From: Synechococcus sp. PCC 7335 | GTDB taxonomy: Bacteria; Cyanobacteriota; Cyanobacteriia; Phormidesmidales; Phormidesmidaceae | Direction of reading: 5' to 3' | DNA: 64,000 nucleotides | Assembly (NCBI RefSeq): GCF_000155595.1 | Contig: NZ_DS989904.1 | Location: forward strand, 961,354 to 1,025,353 | Part shown: positions 37,400 through 47,665 of the stretch, piece after piece | Numbering within the stretch: position 1 is the first letter of the stretch | Layout of the letters: each line of letters begins with the position of its first letter | The notes under the pieces: model-generated | The model's input: the letters and a program-made list of their open reading frames with translations, nothing else | Told to the model about the DNA's origin: nothing | Database searches by the model: none | Translations under genes and position numbers: made by a program

Positions 37400-38489
37400 G
37401 AGTAGGTGGTGTAAAGCAGGTGTCGATGAGCGCAGCCGATCGGATAGGGCGATCAAGCTGATACTGGGCGTACTGGCGCAGGGCCTGCTCTATATGTCGC
37501 CACATCCGATGGGGGCCAGCAGCCTGTAGCGTGCTGTTGGTCGGTTTGCGACTAGAGGTAAGTATGCCTTCTTTCATTGTGCCTGACATCGGTTCAAAGT
37601 GTAGATCGGATGTTGAACCCAGACGCGAAAGGACTAGCTCGGACTTGCTGAGCTGCTGCATGAGTGCCAGTTCGGCAGCGGTGAGATGGGCGACGATGCC
37701 AAGGCGGTTGCTAATGTCTTTGGTGATCTGCCTTCTAAGCCGAGATGACATGGTTAAGGTGCGCTTCGAAGCTGGGGCGTCAGTGTTTGAAGGCTTAGAA
37801 GCGCGAGGATATGAAGACGAAATAGAATATTCGGCAGTTTCTTCTGCAGCAATCCAGTCATCTTTTTGGCTATCTATCTGCTGCTTAACCTCCTGCAGGT
37901 ATTCGTTTTCTAGCCGCTCGACTTCTTCGAGAGCGACGGCACCTCCAGAGCAAACGCTAAAGGCAACGCGCCAGTCTGGATTGCTAAGATCGATTGCTAA
38001 GGGCGATCGCGACAGACAGCACCGATGCACCTCTGGGGCAACCCCTGCCAAGGCGAGTAGATGAAAGGTGGCTTGGGCGAGGCAAGCTAAGACATGGGCA
38101 GTAGGGGCACTCTCGATTCGGCCCAAGTGCTCTATCAAGAGGTAGTAAAGCTCGGCTTGCGGCTGCTCGCTAAGGGCCAAAGCTAGAGCTATCTCAGCGA
38201 GATATTGACTGGCTGTGAGTTTGGCAAGATCCTTGCTCAGGCCCGGAAAAGAACGGACGGTTTCAGCTTGAACGAGTTTATCAAGGGACTTGCCTTTGAC
38301 AAAAAGCACTTCGTTGACGACAAACAGACCCGATCGCCCAGCGAGTTTCGATTTGTGCTTACGCGCACCCGGTGCGATCGCACGGACTAACCCATACTCT
38401 TTGGTCAGTACGGTCACTAGCCGATCGGCTTCGCCCATCGGCATCCCTTTGAGGTTGATGCCCGTTGCCTTATAGTTTCGCTGAGCCAT
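37383..38489 (-). CDS. recO: DNA repair protein RecO
   Basis: 368 residues. The N-terminal OB fold is clear ([39 protein letters not shown]), followed by the helical RecO core ([22 protein letters not shown]). It promotes RecA loading and strand annealing. Compared with the usual 240-280 residues it has a ~90-residue insert rich in Ser/Glu (~200-290). Only remnants of the Cys4 zinc finger are visible (HRCCLSR...FSVCSGG). Its ATG overlaps the deoC stop as TAATG, so deoC, recO and the MFS gene form a coupled operon. Confidence 0.9.
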   Translation of the reverse strand: MAQRNYKATGINLKGMPMGEADRLVTVLTKEYGLVRAIAPGARKHKSKLAGRSGLFVVNEVLFVKGKSLDKLVQAETVRSFPGLSKDLAKLTASQYLAEIALALALSEQPQAELYYLLIEHLGRIESAPTAHVLACLAQATFHLLALAGVAPEVHRCCLSRSPLAIDLSNPDWRVAFSVCSGGAVALEEVERLENEYLQEVKQQIDSQKDDWIAAEETAEYSISSSYPRASKPSNTDAPASKRTLTMSSRLRRQITKDISNRLGIVAHLTAAELALMQQLSKSELVLSRLGSTSDLHFEPMSGTMKEGILTSSRKPTNSTLQAAGPHRMWRHIEQALRQYAQYQLDRPIRSAALIDTCFTPPTHAARA

Positions 38490-39205
38490 TAGCTAGCAGC
38501 CTCGGCTTGTAGCTTAATGATCTCAACGCCACGAGAGGTCCCCAGCCGAGTTGCTCCAGCCTGAACCAGTGCGATCGCATCATCAAAAGTCCGAATGCCA
38601 CCCGAAGCTTTGATACCAATGCGATCGCCACCAATCTGCCGAAGTAACTTCACATCTTCTACAGTCGCGCCACCCTGCCAGCCAGTGCTCGTCTTCAAGA
38701 AGTCAACGCCAGCATCCAGGCAGATTTCAGCAGCTAGCTGTTTTTCTTCTCTGGTCAAAATAGCCGTTTCTAAAATAGCCTTTACGGGGCGATCGCACAG
38801 CTCGACAATGGTGGCTATTTCTTGGTGCACTCGGTTGGCCTCCCCCATCTTTAGCCAACCTAGGTTGATGACCACATCTAGCTCGTTTGCTCCATTCTCA
38901 ACCGCCTCTTGAGCTTCGTACAGCTTGACTTTTGAGGTGGTAGCCCCGCTAGGAAAGCCGATGACCGTACAGACTTTGACTTGTTGGTCATACAACCTTT
39001 CAACGGCTGTGGGTACATGAACCGGATAGACACAGACCGAGGCGAATCTGTAGCGATCGGCTTCGTCGCAAAGTTTAAGGATATGCTCTGTCGTCGCAGC
39101 AGGCCCTAGCAGCGTATGGTCAATTAGCGGGGCGAGCTCGATCTCAAAAGCAGCTTGAGAACGGCTATCAAGACCGTTAGAGAAAGTATTTGCAGAAGTG
39201 GACAT
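38489..39205 (-). CDS. deoC: Deoxyribose-phosphate aldolase
   Basis: 238 residues. Class I aldolase of deoxynucleoside catabolism, splitting 2-deoxyribose 5-phosphate into glyceraldehyde 3-phosphate and acetaldehyde. [11 protein letters not shown] (~28), [18 protein letters not shown] and the Schiff-base lysine segment DFLKTSTGW are intact, followed by [13 protein letters not shown]. It is the first gene of the deoC-recO-MFS operon (one-base overlap with recO). A 16-bp tandem duplication (ACTTACCTAGAGGGGT) lies immediately upstream at 39211-39241. Confidence 0.96.
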   Translation of the reverse strand: MSTSANTFSNGLDSRSQAAFEIELAPLIDHTLLGPAATTEHILKLCDEADRYRFASVCVYPVHVPTAVERLYDQQVKVCTVIGFPSGATTSKVKLYEAQEAVENGANELDVVINLGWLKMGEANRVHQEIATIVELCDRPVKAILETAILTREEKQLAAEICLDAGVDFLKTSTGWQGGATVEDVKLLRQIGGDRIGIKASGGIRTFDDAIALVQAGATRLGTSRGVEIIKLQAEAAS

Positions 39206-39210
39206 TGGTT

Positions 39211-39241
39211 ACTTACCTAGAGGGGTACTTACCTAGAGAGG
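39211..39241. repeat. 16-bp tandem duplication in the deoC-mutS spacer
   Basis: ACTTACCTAGAGGGG at 39211 is repeated from 39227 as ACTTACCTAGAGAGG (one mismatch over 15 bp). Confidence 0.85.
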
Positions 39242-39468
39242 CGATCGCTGCAACTAACTTATTATCTTCTAATCGGAGAGCAATGAGGGCTTTCGGGAGA
39301 GCAATCTTATCTCACCTGATCTACTTTGTACTTACCAACGTGGGCAAGCACCGTATTCTACGGAGCGAGAAAAGTAATTCAAGGTGATCTCAGCAGAAAC
39401 GCTTAAAATGAAGGACACCTTTGCTACTACTGCTAAGTCCTTCTGTTGCCTAGTTCTAGCCAGCTTCT

Positions 39469-42354
39469 ATGACTGCTTCAAAAGCCGCGAACAAACCTGC
39501 CCAGTCCAAACCTACTCAGTCTTCAGATCAGGCCAACCATACAGTTAACCATCACTCTAATAGCCTCGGTATTCCCGAACGATTGGCTAAGCATACGGTT
39601 CGCTATGCCGACTACCGCGACGTTAATCGGGAAGATATGACGCCGATGATGCGGCACTATGCGCAGATAAAAGATCAGCATCCGTACGCACTGCTGATGT
39701 ACCGAGTGGGGGATTTTTACGAAACGTTTTTCCAAGATGCCATCACGATTGCGCGTGAACTAGAGCTAGTGCTAACGAGTAAAGACGCTGGCAAAGCGAT
39801 CGGGAGAGTGCCGCTCTCTGGAATCCCGCATCATGCCCTTGAGCGCTATTGTGTGCAGCTAGTGTCAAAAGGATATGCGATCGCCATTTGCGATCAAGTA
39901 GAAGATCCCGCTCAGGCTCAAGGGCTCGTCAAACGCGAAGTCACCCGAGTGATCACGCCGGGCACCGTGATTGAAGAAGGCATGCTCACCGCTCGGCAAA
40001 ATAATTTCCTAGCCGCTGTTGTCATCGCTGGTGAGCACTGGGGACTAGCCTACGCGGATGTTTCTACGGGTGAATTTCTCACGACGCAGGCGACGGATCT
40101 TGACCAGCTAGCTCAAGAGTTGATGCGGCTACAGCCCGCAGAAGTCTTAGTCCCCAGTAACGCGCCCGATCTCGGTGGGCTGCTGCGCCCTGGTGAGCAG
40201 TCGAACCAGCTCCCTAAGTGCCTGCCTACTCAATTTTGCTATACCCTGCGCTCGCAAACGCCATTTACCAAGGCAGAAGCTCAGCAGCGGCTACTAGAGA
40301 GTTTGAAGCTGCGATCATTAGAGGGCGTGGGCTGCGCTCACCTGCCATTGGCTACTCGCGCGGCTGGTGGCCTGCTCGAATATTTAGAAGATACGCAAAA
40401 GACTAGCTTGGCTCCGCTGCAAATGCTCAAAGCCTACGCTCTAAGCGAATATCTAATCATCGACCATCAGACTCAACGCAACTTAGAAATTACTCACACT
40501 TGCCGAGATGGCACTTACCACGGCTCTTTGCTGTGGGCACTTGATAGAACCGTTACGGCTATGGGTGGCCGGGCACTCAGGCGCTGGCTATTGCAGCCGC
40601 TACTGAACGTCGAAGGGATCAAGGCTAGGCAAGATACTATTGAAGAGCTGGTGAATCAGGGCAGCTTGCGACAGCAGCTGCAGCAGTTACTAAAGCAAAT
40701 TTATGACCTTGAAAGGCTAGCTGGCCGAGCTGGTTCAGGGACAGCCAACGGTCGTGACCTAGTAGCGATGGCAGATTCTTTTGCCAAGCTGCCAGATCTC
40801 GCTGGGCTGATGTCGCATGCGACTTCTCCCTATCTCGTAAAGCTGCAGTTTGTGCCGCCAGAACTAGAAGAATTAGGATCGCTATTGCGATCGCATTTAG
40901 TCGAAACCCCACCACTCTATCTGACTGAAGGTAATCTAATTCGCGATGGCGTAAACCCACAGCTCGATCAGCTTCGCCAACAAATTACAACAGATCAACA
41001 GTGGATTGCTAACCTAGAAACGACAGAACGTACTCGCACGGGCATATCAAACCTCAAGGTCGGCTACACCAAAGCCTTTGGCTACTACATCAGCATTTCT
41101 CGAAGCAAGGCAGATCTAGCCCCGACAAACTACACTCGCAAACAAACGCTCACGAACGAAGAGCGCTATATCACCACTGAACTCAAAGACTGCGAAGCAA
41201 GATTAAACAACCTGAATGAACAAATTCGCCAGCTAGAGTACGACCTGTTTATTAGCTTGCGCGATCAAGTCGCTGGGCACGTTAGCCTGATTCGTCAAGT
41301 AGCCGCTGCTGTTTCTGCGGTGGATGTTTTAGCAGCGCTTGCCGAAGTTGCGGTTTATCAAGGGTATTGTCGGCCCGAGATAGTCAAGGGTCGGCCTGTT
41401 TTTATCGAGGATGGTCGCCATCCGGTCGTCGAACAATCTCTACCCGCTGGTTTCTTTGTTCCGAATGACACAGGCCTTGGTAGCGTAGAAAACGCGCCGA
41501 CGAATGTCACCCCGGATTTGATTATCTTAACCGGACCAAACGCTAGCGGGAAAAGCTGTTATTTGCGTCAGGTTGGGCTGATTCAACTCATGGCTCAAAT
41601 AGGTAGTTTTGTTCCAGCGAAATCGTCGATGTTAGGTGTGTGCGATCGCATCTTCACCCGCGTTGGTGCTGTAGACGATCTAGCGACAGGCCAATCGACC
41701 TTCATGGTAGAGATGAACGAAACGGCTAATATCCTCAATCATGCTACCGCTCAGTCTCTGGTCTTACTAGACGAAATTGGCCGAGGTACCGCCACGTTCG
41801 ACGGTCTTTCGATCGCTTGGGCCGTGGCCGAATATCTTGCTAGTGACATCGGCGCTCGTACTATCTTTGCCACCCACTACCACGAACTTAACGAACTTGC
41901 CTCTATTCTCTCCAATGTTGAGAACTATCAGGTCACCGTCAAAGAGATGCCTGATAAGATCGTCTTTTTGCATCAAGTTCGCCCTGGTGGGGCGGACAAG
42001 TCCTATGGGATAGAAGCTGGGCGACTAGCGGGATTGCCGGCCACTGTTATTAGCCGCGCTAGGCAGGTGATGAGTCAGATAGAACAACATAGTAAGATTG
42101 CGGTAGGTCTTAGAGAACAGAAAGATAGCAATCCGTCAGTAGAAATCTCCGAAAGACCACTACAACAAGCGAGATCCCCAAAAGCTGAGTCTTCTTTTGC
42201 TGAGAACACTAATTTTGTTGAGGACACTAACGGAACAGCGATCAAAACAACAGAAGATCGAACGAGTGAAATCGACGCATATCTCCCTTCAGTTCCACTT
42301 CAACAAGCCTCAGCGACAAACTCTGAAGAGCAGCTAGACATCTTTAGTGAATAG
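39469..42354 (+). CDS. mutS: DNA mismatch repair protein MutS
   Basis: 961 residues, longer than the usual 850-880. Domain I begins with [35 protein letters not shown], including the mismatch-stacking Phe-x-Glu. Walker [10 protein letters not shown] lies near residue 690, Walker [23 protein letters not shown] and [10 protein letters not shown] follow. The first ~45 residues and the last ~100 (Ser/Thr/Glu-rich, ending in EEQLDIFSE, a beta-clamp-like tail) are extensions. It recognises mispairs and recruits MutL. No mutL neighbour is present. Confidence 0.97.
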   Translation: MTASKAANKPAQSKPTQSSDQANHTVNHHSNSLGIPERLAKHTVRYADYRDVNREDMTPMMRHYAQIKDQHPYALLMYRVGDFYETFFQDAITIARELELVLTSKDAGKAIGRVPLSGIPHHALERYCVQLVSKGYAIAICDQVEDPAQAQGLVKREVTRVITPGTVIEEGMLTARQNNFLAAVVIAGEHWGLAYADVSTGEFLTTQATDLDQLAQELMRLQPAEVLVPSNAPDLGGLLRPGEQSNQLPKCLPTQFCYTLRSQTPFTKAEAQQRLLESLKLRSLEGVGCAHLPLATRAAGGLLEYLEDTQKTSLAPLQMLKAYALSEYLIIDHQTQRNLEITHTCRDGTYHGSLLWALDRTVTAMGGRALRRWLLQPLLNVEGIKARQDTIEELVNQGSLRQQLQQLLKQIYDLERLAGRAGSGTANGRDLVAMADSFAKLPDLAGLMSHATSPYLVKLQFVPPELEELGSLLRSHLVETPPLYLTEGNLIRDGVNPQLDQLRQQITTDQQWIANLETTERTRTGISNLKVGYTKAFGYYISISRSKADLAPTNYTRKQTLTNEERYITTELKDCEARLNNLNEQIRQLEYDLFISLRDQVAGHVSLIRQVAAAVSAVDVLAALAEVAVYQGYCRPEIVKGRPVFIEDGRHPVVEQSLPAGFFVPNDTGLGSVENAPTNVTPDLIILTGPNASGKSCYLRQVGLIQLMAQIGSFVPAKSSMLGVCDRIFTRVGAVDDLATGQSTFMVEMNETANILNHATAQSLVLLDEIGRGTATFDGLSIAWAVAEYLASDIGARTIFATHYHELNELASILSNVENYQVTVKEMPDKIVFLHQVRPGGADKSYGIEAGRLAGLPATVISRARQVMSQIEQHSKIAVGLREQKDSNPSVEISERPLQQARSPKAESSFAENTNFVEDTNGTAIKTTEDRTSEIDAYLPSVPLQQASATNSEEQLDIFSE

Positions 42355-42433
42355 AATTTCTATTTCGAGTTAGTCAGCCAAAACATATCGACAAATCCTT
42401 TCACATGTATCAACATATCCTTTTAACAACTAT

Positions 42434-42648
42434 TTCGTCCTATCTACTGGTGCAGACACTGACCTGACCATGGACTTCGAGGTTGGCATCGATCTGATCA
42501 GGCTAGCGTGTATTCCAGGCTTCGGTGGAGCTAACGCTACCAGCCAACGAGAGTCTCTTTAGTGAAGAAATGCTCGCCCCTCTAACTCGCTACTTTAATA
42601 GGAGTAGAGGCAACAACTCTGAGCGAAGTCAACTTTACAACGGTGTAA
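42434..42648 (+). pseudogene. Eroded C-terminal fragment of an RTX calcium-binding protein gene
   Basis: Read from 42434, the frame gives FVLSTGADTDLTMDFEVGID then LIRLA, closely matching FVLAAGEGTDLIMDFDAGQD then LIGLA near the end of the intact downstream protein (from about 46240). After several stops and shifts, the frame from 42601 gives GVEATTLSEVNFTTV and a stop, matching GLSATALTSADFTTV and its stop. Both ends of the homologous ~200 bp are thus present in order, with the centre damaged. The upstream RTX and enzymatic portions are absent. It is best explained as a remnant of a second related gene. Confidence 0.85.
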
Positions 42649-42682
42649 GCACAGGTTGCTAAATAGAACGTAAACGCGTACA

Positions 42683-42732
42683 AAAGTGCTCAGCCAAGCG
42701 GTATTGAACCCAGGTTGCTGAGCGCTTTTTTT
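42683..42732 (+). terminator. Rho-independent terminator after the RTX remnant
   Basis: AGTGCTCAGC pairs with GCTGAGCGCT across a ~21-nt loop, followed by TTTTTTT. It lies 35 bp beyond the remnant's stop codon. Confidence 0.85.
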
Positions 42733-43134
42733 ATCTGTCAGGAGGGTTCATTTAACAGGTTTTTAGTGATTTCTTAACCCGCTAGTAAAAAGCATGTTGT
42801 AAGGGTTGATATGTGTTCTATTTGAATGGTTAACACAGATTTATTACGTCCTTAATCTCTCGATTAAAATTCTTCGCGAAGGTTTACTTGAAGAGTTTGA
42901 AACCAAACGCTTGAAAGTTCACCGGAACATCAAAATATTGCCGGAGAAGCCGTGTAGCGATCTGACTACATTGGCAATTTTTGTATGTGTAGCGGCTGTA
43001 TATCGCGAGAGCGCTAGTTTGTCGTATGCAGCGGTATGAGAGCAGACATCCTGTCTGTCCTGAGATGTTCAGGCCTACTTTCAAAGCTGTTGGTTTCTTC
43101 TAAAAGTAAATTGATTTAGGAGATTGCCCCCCTC

Positions 43135-46100
43135 ATGCCTAGTAATGTAATCTTTATCCATCCAGATGGTGCCGATCCTTCTCACTACGCAGCTGCCAGG
43201 CTTGAGTCGGTCGGTCCTGACGGACGGCTGAACTGGGACGAGGCTCCCAAAGCGGGCGTCTATCTCGGTCATCTGGACGACGCGATTGTTGCCACCTCTA
43301 ATGCGGGCGCGGTTGTACATGCCTACGGGATAAAAGCGGTTGCGCCTAGCTACGGCTTTGATGAGAATGGCGAAGCGTATAAGTCTCTAGCAGCTTTGCA
43401 GGGGAAGAACGTAGAAGGCTCCGCTGAAGATGCAACCATTCTAGAGGAGGCGATCGCAGCCGGGCGTCCCACTGCGGTCATCAACTCTGGTTTCATTGCT
43501 GAGCCTGGCACCGGTGTGTTCTTGGCAGATGCTGAGAGTCGCAGCGATCGCGCTGGCATCACTGCCCAAATTGTCGAGTCCGGCGTTAGCGTCATTATGG
43601 GTGCAGGCGAAATCGACTACTTGCCTGTGGGCACCACTGGTGTTTTTGGTGAAGAAGGCACCCGAGAAGATGGGCGTAACCTGATCGAAGAAGCTGAAGC
43701 AATGGGCTACACCGTAGTCTACAACCGTGAACAGCTAGAAAGTTTGCCTTCGAATACCGAGAAAGTGCTAGGCATCTTCGCCGCAGAGGATACCTACAAC
43801 GACGTACCCGAAGGTGCGCTAGTTGAAGCTGGTTTAGTTGACGAAGCTGGCGAACTCATCACCTACGGTCAGCCGTCTGTCAATCCCAATCCGCCTACAG
43901 TGGCAGAGATGTTGGACGCCACGCTGAAGCTAGACGCTTTCACCGCAGAAGACGCAGGCTTCATGATCGTCCTCGAAGAAGAAGGCACCGACAACTTCGG
44001 GAACAACAACAACGCCCGTGGCACCATCGACGCCACGCTGCGTTCCGATGAGGCCCTCGGCGTCGCCCAAAACTTTATCGAGAACGTCAGTGCTAATACG
44101 TTTGTTGTGACAGCGGCTGACAGCGCTGGCGGTAGCCTAGAGATTGACGACGTTTCTGGTGAAACCGTTGGAACAACCTTTGCTCAAGCCAGACTAGACG
44201 AAGATGGTGAGTCATTGGGTAACGAAATTCCCTACGACGGTACGACTGGCAGCGATACAACTCCTTTTGTTGCTCAGCCGGATGCTAATGGCGACGTCTT
44301 TGAGTACGGTGTTCTCTGGGCAGGTCTACCTGACTTTGCTGGTAGTATCGTCTCCAAAGCATACGGTGAAGGCGCAGAGCGTCTACCCGCAACGCTAGAC
44401 AACACGGCGATCTATCGCCTGATGTATGAGAGCCTGTTCGATGTCAGCCTGGATGCACCTGAGGGCATACCTGATGATCTCAATGGCCGTCAGGCGCCTG
44501 ATCCAACTGCTGATACTGGCAATGTCATCTTTGTCCATCCAGACGGCACAAGCCCCTCTCACTACGCTGCTGCTCGGTTTGCCTCGGTAGGTACAGACGG
44601 TCGCCTCAACTGGGACCAAATGAGTGAAGCGGGCGTTTACTTAGGTCATATTGATGATCGTTTGGTGGCAACGTCCAACGCGGGCGCGGTTGTTCATGCC
44701 TACGGTGTGAAGCCATTTTCAGGCAGCTACGGCTTTGACGCGCCAGTCGAAGAAGGCGGCGAAGAAATTGTCTCGCTCTCTGGCGTGCCCGATACCATCA
44801 TGCAAGAAGCTCAGGCTGCGGGTAAGGCCGTTGGCATCATCAACTCTGGCTTTATTGCTGAGCCCGGAACTGGCGTCTTTCTTGCTGATGCGGACAACCG
44901 GGGAGCAACCGAAGAAATTACCGCCGAGATTCTCGACTCGCGCGCCGAAGTCATCCTAGGTGCAGGCGAAACTGACTACCTACCTATCGGCTCGGTCGGT
45001 CGCTTTGGCGAAGAGGGCACGCGTAAAGACGGTCGCAACCTAATTGAAGAAGCCGAAGCAGCGGGCTACACAATTGTGTATAACCGCGAAGAGCTAATGG
45101 CAGTCGACACCGATGCGACTGACCGTTTGCTAGGGATCTTCGCAGCAGAAGACACTTACAACGACACCTTCGAAGATAACCTGCGGGCTCAAGGTCTCGT
45201 TGACGAAGACGATGATTTGATCTTCTACGGTCAGCCTCCTCTTAATCCTAATCCGCCTACTGTGGCCGAGATGACGGAGGTGGCACTACCCATTCTAGAC
45301 AGCGACCCTGATGGGTTCATGCTGGTACTAGAAGAGGAAGCCACGGACAACTTTGGCAATAACAACAACGCGGCAGGGACCATCGAAGCGGCGCTACGAG
45401 CGGACGAAGCTATTGGTCATGCCCTTGACTTTGTCGATAACGTTGACCCTAACACACTAGTACTAACGGCAGCCGACTCCGACGCAGGCGGTCTAGAAGT
45501 TGACGACACCCCCATCGGCGCAGGCACCTTCGGACTCACTGAACCAGAATCTGACTTCACTATTCGAACACAGGCCGAAACCCAGGCCTTTGGCGCTGGC
45601 GCAGACGGTACCCTGGTTCAGCTCGACGACATGGACGGCAGCAACAACGGTAACTTCGAGCCATTCGTGACAGGTGCTCCCGACGCAGACGGTGATATCT
45701 TCGACTTTGGGGTTGCCTGGGCTAGCCTCACGGATGTTAATGGCGGCATTGTCTCCAAGGCGTACGGTCTTAACGCAGAAGACTTGCCAGCCACAGCAGA
45801 CAACACCGATATGTATCGCTTGATGTACCAAACCCTGTTTGGCATAGCGCCTGAAGAGGTAGCGGTAACTCGGCTACGTGGCACTGGTGATGATGATGAG
45901 CTAGTTGGCACCAAGGTCAATGAAACATTGACTGGGCTAGGCGGCAACGACCTGATCGCTGGTGGACTCGGAAACGACATCATCGAGGGTAATGATGGCG
46001 ACGACGTGCTGCGCGGCGACAACAACAGCCGTAGCGCTGGCGGCACGGTTGGCGGCGACGATATCCTCTTTGGCGGCACAGGTAATGATCGCATTGGCGG

Positions 46101-46440
46101 AAAAGGCGGCAATGACCAGCTCTTTGGCGAGGAGGGCGACGATATCCTCTACGGCGATGCAGGCGACGATCTGCTCTACGGTGGTCCCGGCAATGATCAG
46201 ATCTTTGGCGATGACAACAGCAGCAGTGGCGCAGATACCTTCGTCCTAGCAGCGGGCGAAGGCACTGACCTGATCATGGACTTCGATGCGGGTCAAGATC
46301 TGATTGGCCTAGCCGATGATTTGAGCTTCGATCAACTAACGTTAGCGACGGACGGAATTCGCTTCGGTGAAGAAGTGCTGGCTACTTTGAATGGTTTATC
46401 AGCAACCGCGTTGACCAGTGCCGACTTTACGACTGTGTAG
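43135..46440 (+). CDS. Tandem alkaline-phosphatase-like protein with RTX repeats
   Basis: 1101 residues. Two homologous halves (~1-440 and ~460-900) each begin NVIF(I/V)HPDG.(D/S)PSHYAAAR and share ATSNAGAVVHAYG, SGFIAEPGTGVFLAD, TDNFGNNNNA and TAADS. These match the alkaline-phosphatase fold, but the classical D-S-A nucleophile motif reads T-S-N-A and zinc-ligand histidines appear as Asn or Ser, so catalysis needs proof. Residues ~930-1030 hold about nine Ca-binding GGxGxDxLx nonapeptides, then the C-terminal tail (FVLAAGEGTDLIMDFDAGQD). There is no signal peptide; the RTX tail implies type I secretion. A hairpin terminator follows. Confidence 0.85.
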   Translation: MPSNVIFIHPDGADPSHYAAARLESVGPDGRLNWDEAPKAGVYLGHLDDAIVATSNAGAVVHAYGIKAVAPSYGFDENGEAYKSLAALQGKNVEGSAEDATILEEAIAAGRPTAVINSGFIAEPGTGVFLADAESRSDRAGITAQIVESGVSVIMGAGEIDYLPVGTTGVFGEEGTREDGRNLIEEAEAMGYTVVYNREQLESLPSNTEKVLGIFAAEDTYNDVPEGALVEAGLVDEAGELITYGQPSVNPNPPTVAEMLDATLKLDAFTAEDAGFMIVLEEEGTDNFGNNNNARGTIDATLRSDEALGVAQNFIENVSANTFVVTAADSAGGSLEIDDVSGETVGTTFAQARLDEDGESLGNEIPYDGTTGSDTTPFVAQPDANGDVFEYGVLWAGLPDFAGSIVSKAYGEGAERLPATLDNTAIYRLMYESLFDVSLDAPEGIPDDLNGRQAPDPTADTGNVIFVHPDGTSPSHYAAARFASVGTDGRLNWDQMSEAGVYLGHIDDRLVATSNAGAVVHAYGVKPFSGSYGFDAPVEEGGEEIVSLSGVPDTIMQEAQAAGKAVGIINSGFIAEPGTGVFLADADNRGATEEITAEILDSRAEVILGAGETDYLPIGSVGRFGEEGTRKDGRNLIEEAEAAGYTIVYNREELMAVDTDATDRLLGIFAAEDTYNDTFEDNLRAQGLVDEDDDLIFYGQPPLNPNPPTVAEMTEVALPILDSDPDGFMLVLEEEATDNFGNNNNAAGTIEAALRADEAIGHALDFVDNVDPNTLVLTAADSDAGGLEVDDTPIGAGTFGLTEPESDFTIRTQAETQAFGAGADGTLVQLDDMDGSNNGNFEPFVTGAPDADGDIFDFGVAWASLTDVNGGIVSKAYGLNAEDLPATADNTDMYRLMYQTLFGIAPEEVAVTRLRGTGDDDELVGTKVNETLTGLGGNDLIAGGLGNDIIEGNDGDDVLRGDNNSRSAGGTVGGDDILFGGTGNDRIGGKGGNDQLFGEEGDDILYGDAGDDLLYGGPGNDQIFGDDNSSSGADTFVLAAGEGTDLIMDFDAGQDLIGLADDLSFDQLTLATDGIRFGEEVLATLNGLSATALTSADFTTV
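45931..46220 (+). repeat. RTX nonapeptide-coding repeat block
   Basis: A run of ~27-bp units encoding GGxGxDxLx (GGTGNDRIG, GKGGNDQLF, GEEGDDILY, GDAGDDLLY, GGPGNDQIF and others), interrupted by an SxxGGTVGG insert. It binds calcium outside the cell and serves the secretion signal region. Confidence 0.9.
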
Positions 46441-46807
46441 ATCAGGGTGCCGCACATTGCAGTGCTGGACTATAGGCTGCTCCAATATGGCTTGAGTATG
46501 GCCTAGGTATAGAAGCGCTTGGTAAGACGCTATTGCAAACGTTTTATCAAGCGCTTTTTTGGTCTTACGCTACGCAAATTTAGCTCTCTAGACGACGTCA
46601 CTTATTTCATCATCAGTAGCTGCAGCTCATTATCCACGAGGCAATTGCAGCTATCGGGTAGGTCACGCTCAGGGGTTAGGTCCAGGCAAGTAGCTTGATT
46701 GGCGTGAGATGTACCATGGCAAAATATTTGCACCTAGGCAAGATAAAAAAATCAGCGCAATTCAACTAGAATCAACCTCACGTCTCCATGTTGATGCACT
46801 ACTCAAG
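46441..46807. other. Spacer between the phosphatase/RTX gene and gloB
   Basis: About 370 bp. The first part holds the terminator at 46511-46561. The remainder contains the gloB promoter region and an in-frame upstream extension of gloB (from 46709) that lacks family similarity. Confidence 0.5.
46511..46561 (+). terminator. Rho-independent terminator after the phosphatase/RTX gene
   Basis: AAGCGCTTGGTAA pairs with TTATCAAGCGCTT (one G-U pair), then TTTTTT. Its GCGCTTTTTT end echoes the terminator after the RTX remnant. Confidence 0.85.
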
Positions 46808-47581
46808 ATGAAAATCTATCGCCTACCCGCCCGCTCAGATAACTACATCTTCGTTCTGCATAATCCAGCTGATAACACCGCTGCTGTCGTCGATCCAGCC
46901 GATGCCCCTCCAGTCCTGCAAAAGCTAGACGAACTCGGCGCAACCTTAATCACTATCTTCAATACGCATCACCACAACGATCACGTGGGCGGCAATCGTG
47001 AGCTGTTAGACCGCTTTCCAAAGGCCGAAGTATATGGTGGCGCGCAAGATCAGGGGCGCATTCCCGGGCAAAGGCATTTTCTAGGCGAGGGCGATCGCGT
47101 CTCTTTTGCTGATCGCACTGGCCGAGTCATCTTCGTTCCAGGTCACACCCGAGGACACATCGCTTACTACTTTCTACCCATCAAGGCTAATGAACCCGGT
47201 GACCTGTTCTGTGGGGACACGCTGTTCGCAGGTGGCTGTGGACGGCTATTTGAAGGAACGCCTACTCAGATGGCAACTTCTTTAGCCAAGCTGCGTAACC
47301 TGCCAGACACCACCCATGTCTGGTGCGGCCACGAATACACGCTGAGTAATCTGAAGTTTGCGATTACCGTTGAAGGAAAGAATGAGGAATTGCGATCGCG
47401 CCTGGCCTCTGTCACCACCGCCCGTCAGCAAAACCAGCCCACCATTCCCTCACTACTCTCCACTGAAAAAGCCACCAATCCCTTCCTCCGCTGGAATAGC
47501 CCTGAGCTTCAGTCAGTGGCCAACAGCCAAGATCCCATCACCGTCTTCGCGCATATCCGTAAGCTTAAAGATCGTTTCTAG
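46808..47581 (+). CDS. gloB: Hydroxyacylglutathione hydrolase (glyoxalase II)
   Basis: 257 residues from ATG 46808, where the family N-terminus MKIYRLPARSDNYIFVL starts; the longer frame from 46709 is not supported. Metal ligands: THHHNDHVGGN (~56), PGHTRGHIAYYF (~115), FCGDTLFAGGCGRLFEG and CGHEYT, all intact. It hydrolyses S-lactoylglutathione in methylglyoxal detoxification. The C-terminal helices end in NPFLRW, typical of GloB substrate binding. Confidence 0.95.
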   Translation: MKIYRLPARSDNYIFVLHNPADNTAAVVDPADAPPVLQKLDELGATLITIFNTHHHNDHVGGNRELLDRFPKAEVYGGAQDQGRIPGQRHFLGEGDRVSFADRTGRVIFVPGHTRGHIAYYFLPIKANEPGDLFCGDTLFAGGCGRLFEGTPTQMATSLAKLRNLPDTTHVWCGHEYTLSNLKFAITVEGKNEELRSRLASVTTARQQNQPTIPSLLSTEKATNPFLRWNSPELQSVANSQDPITVFAHIRKLKDRF

Positions 47582-47665
47582 TTAGAAATCTTCGATGGTT
47601 GCACCTTTGACCCAAGTTGCCTACACTAGAAAGCTGCGCTGCGATGGAAAGTAATATTAAAGGCA

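Larger units (their letters stand above)
42355..43134. other. Spacer between mutS and the phosphatase/RTX gene
   Basis: 780 bp. It contains an eroded RTX gene tail (42434-42648) and a terminator hairpin (42683-42732). The remaining ~400 bp should carry the promoter and leader of the phosphatase gene. A 77-codon frame at 42806-43039 shows no family resemblance. Confidence 0.7.

Noticed and set aside
42806..43039. 77-codon frame in the spacer before the phosphatase gene
   Set aside because: No family resemblance, unremarkable composition and no convincing ribosome-binding site.
45618..46112. 164-codon minus-strand frame over the RTX region
   Set aside because: The Pro/Ser-rich translation is the antisense of Gly/Asp-rich RTX repeats, a common artefact.
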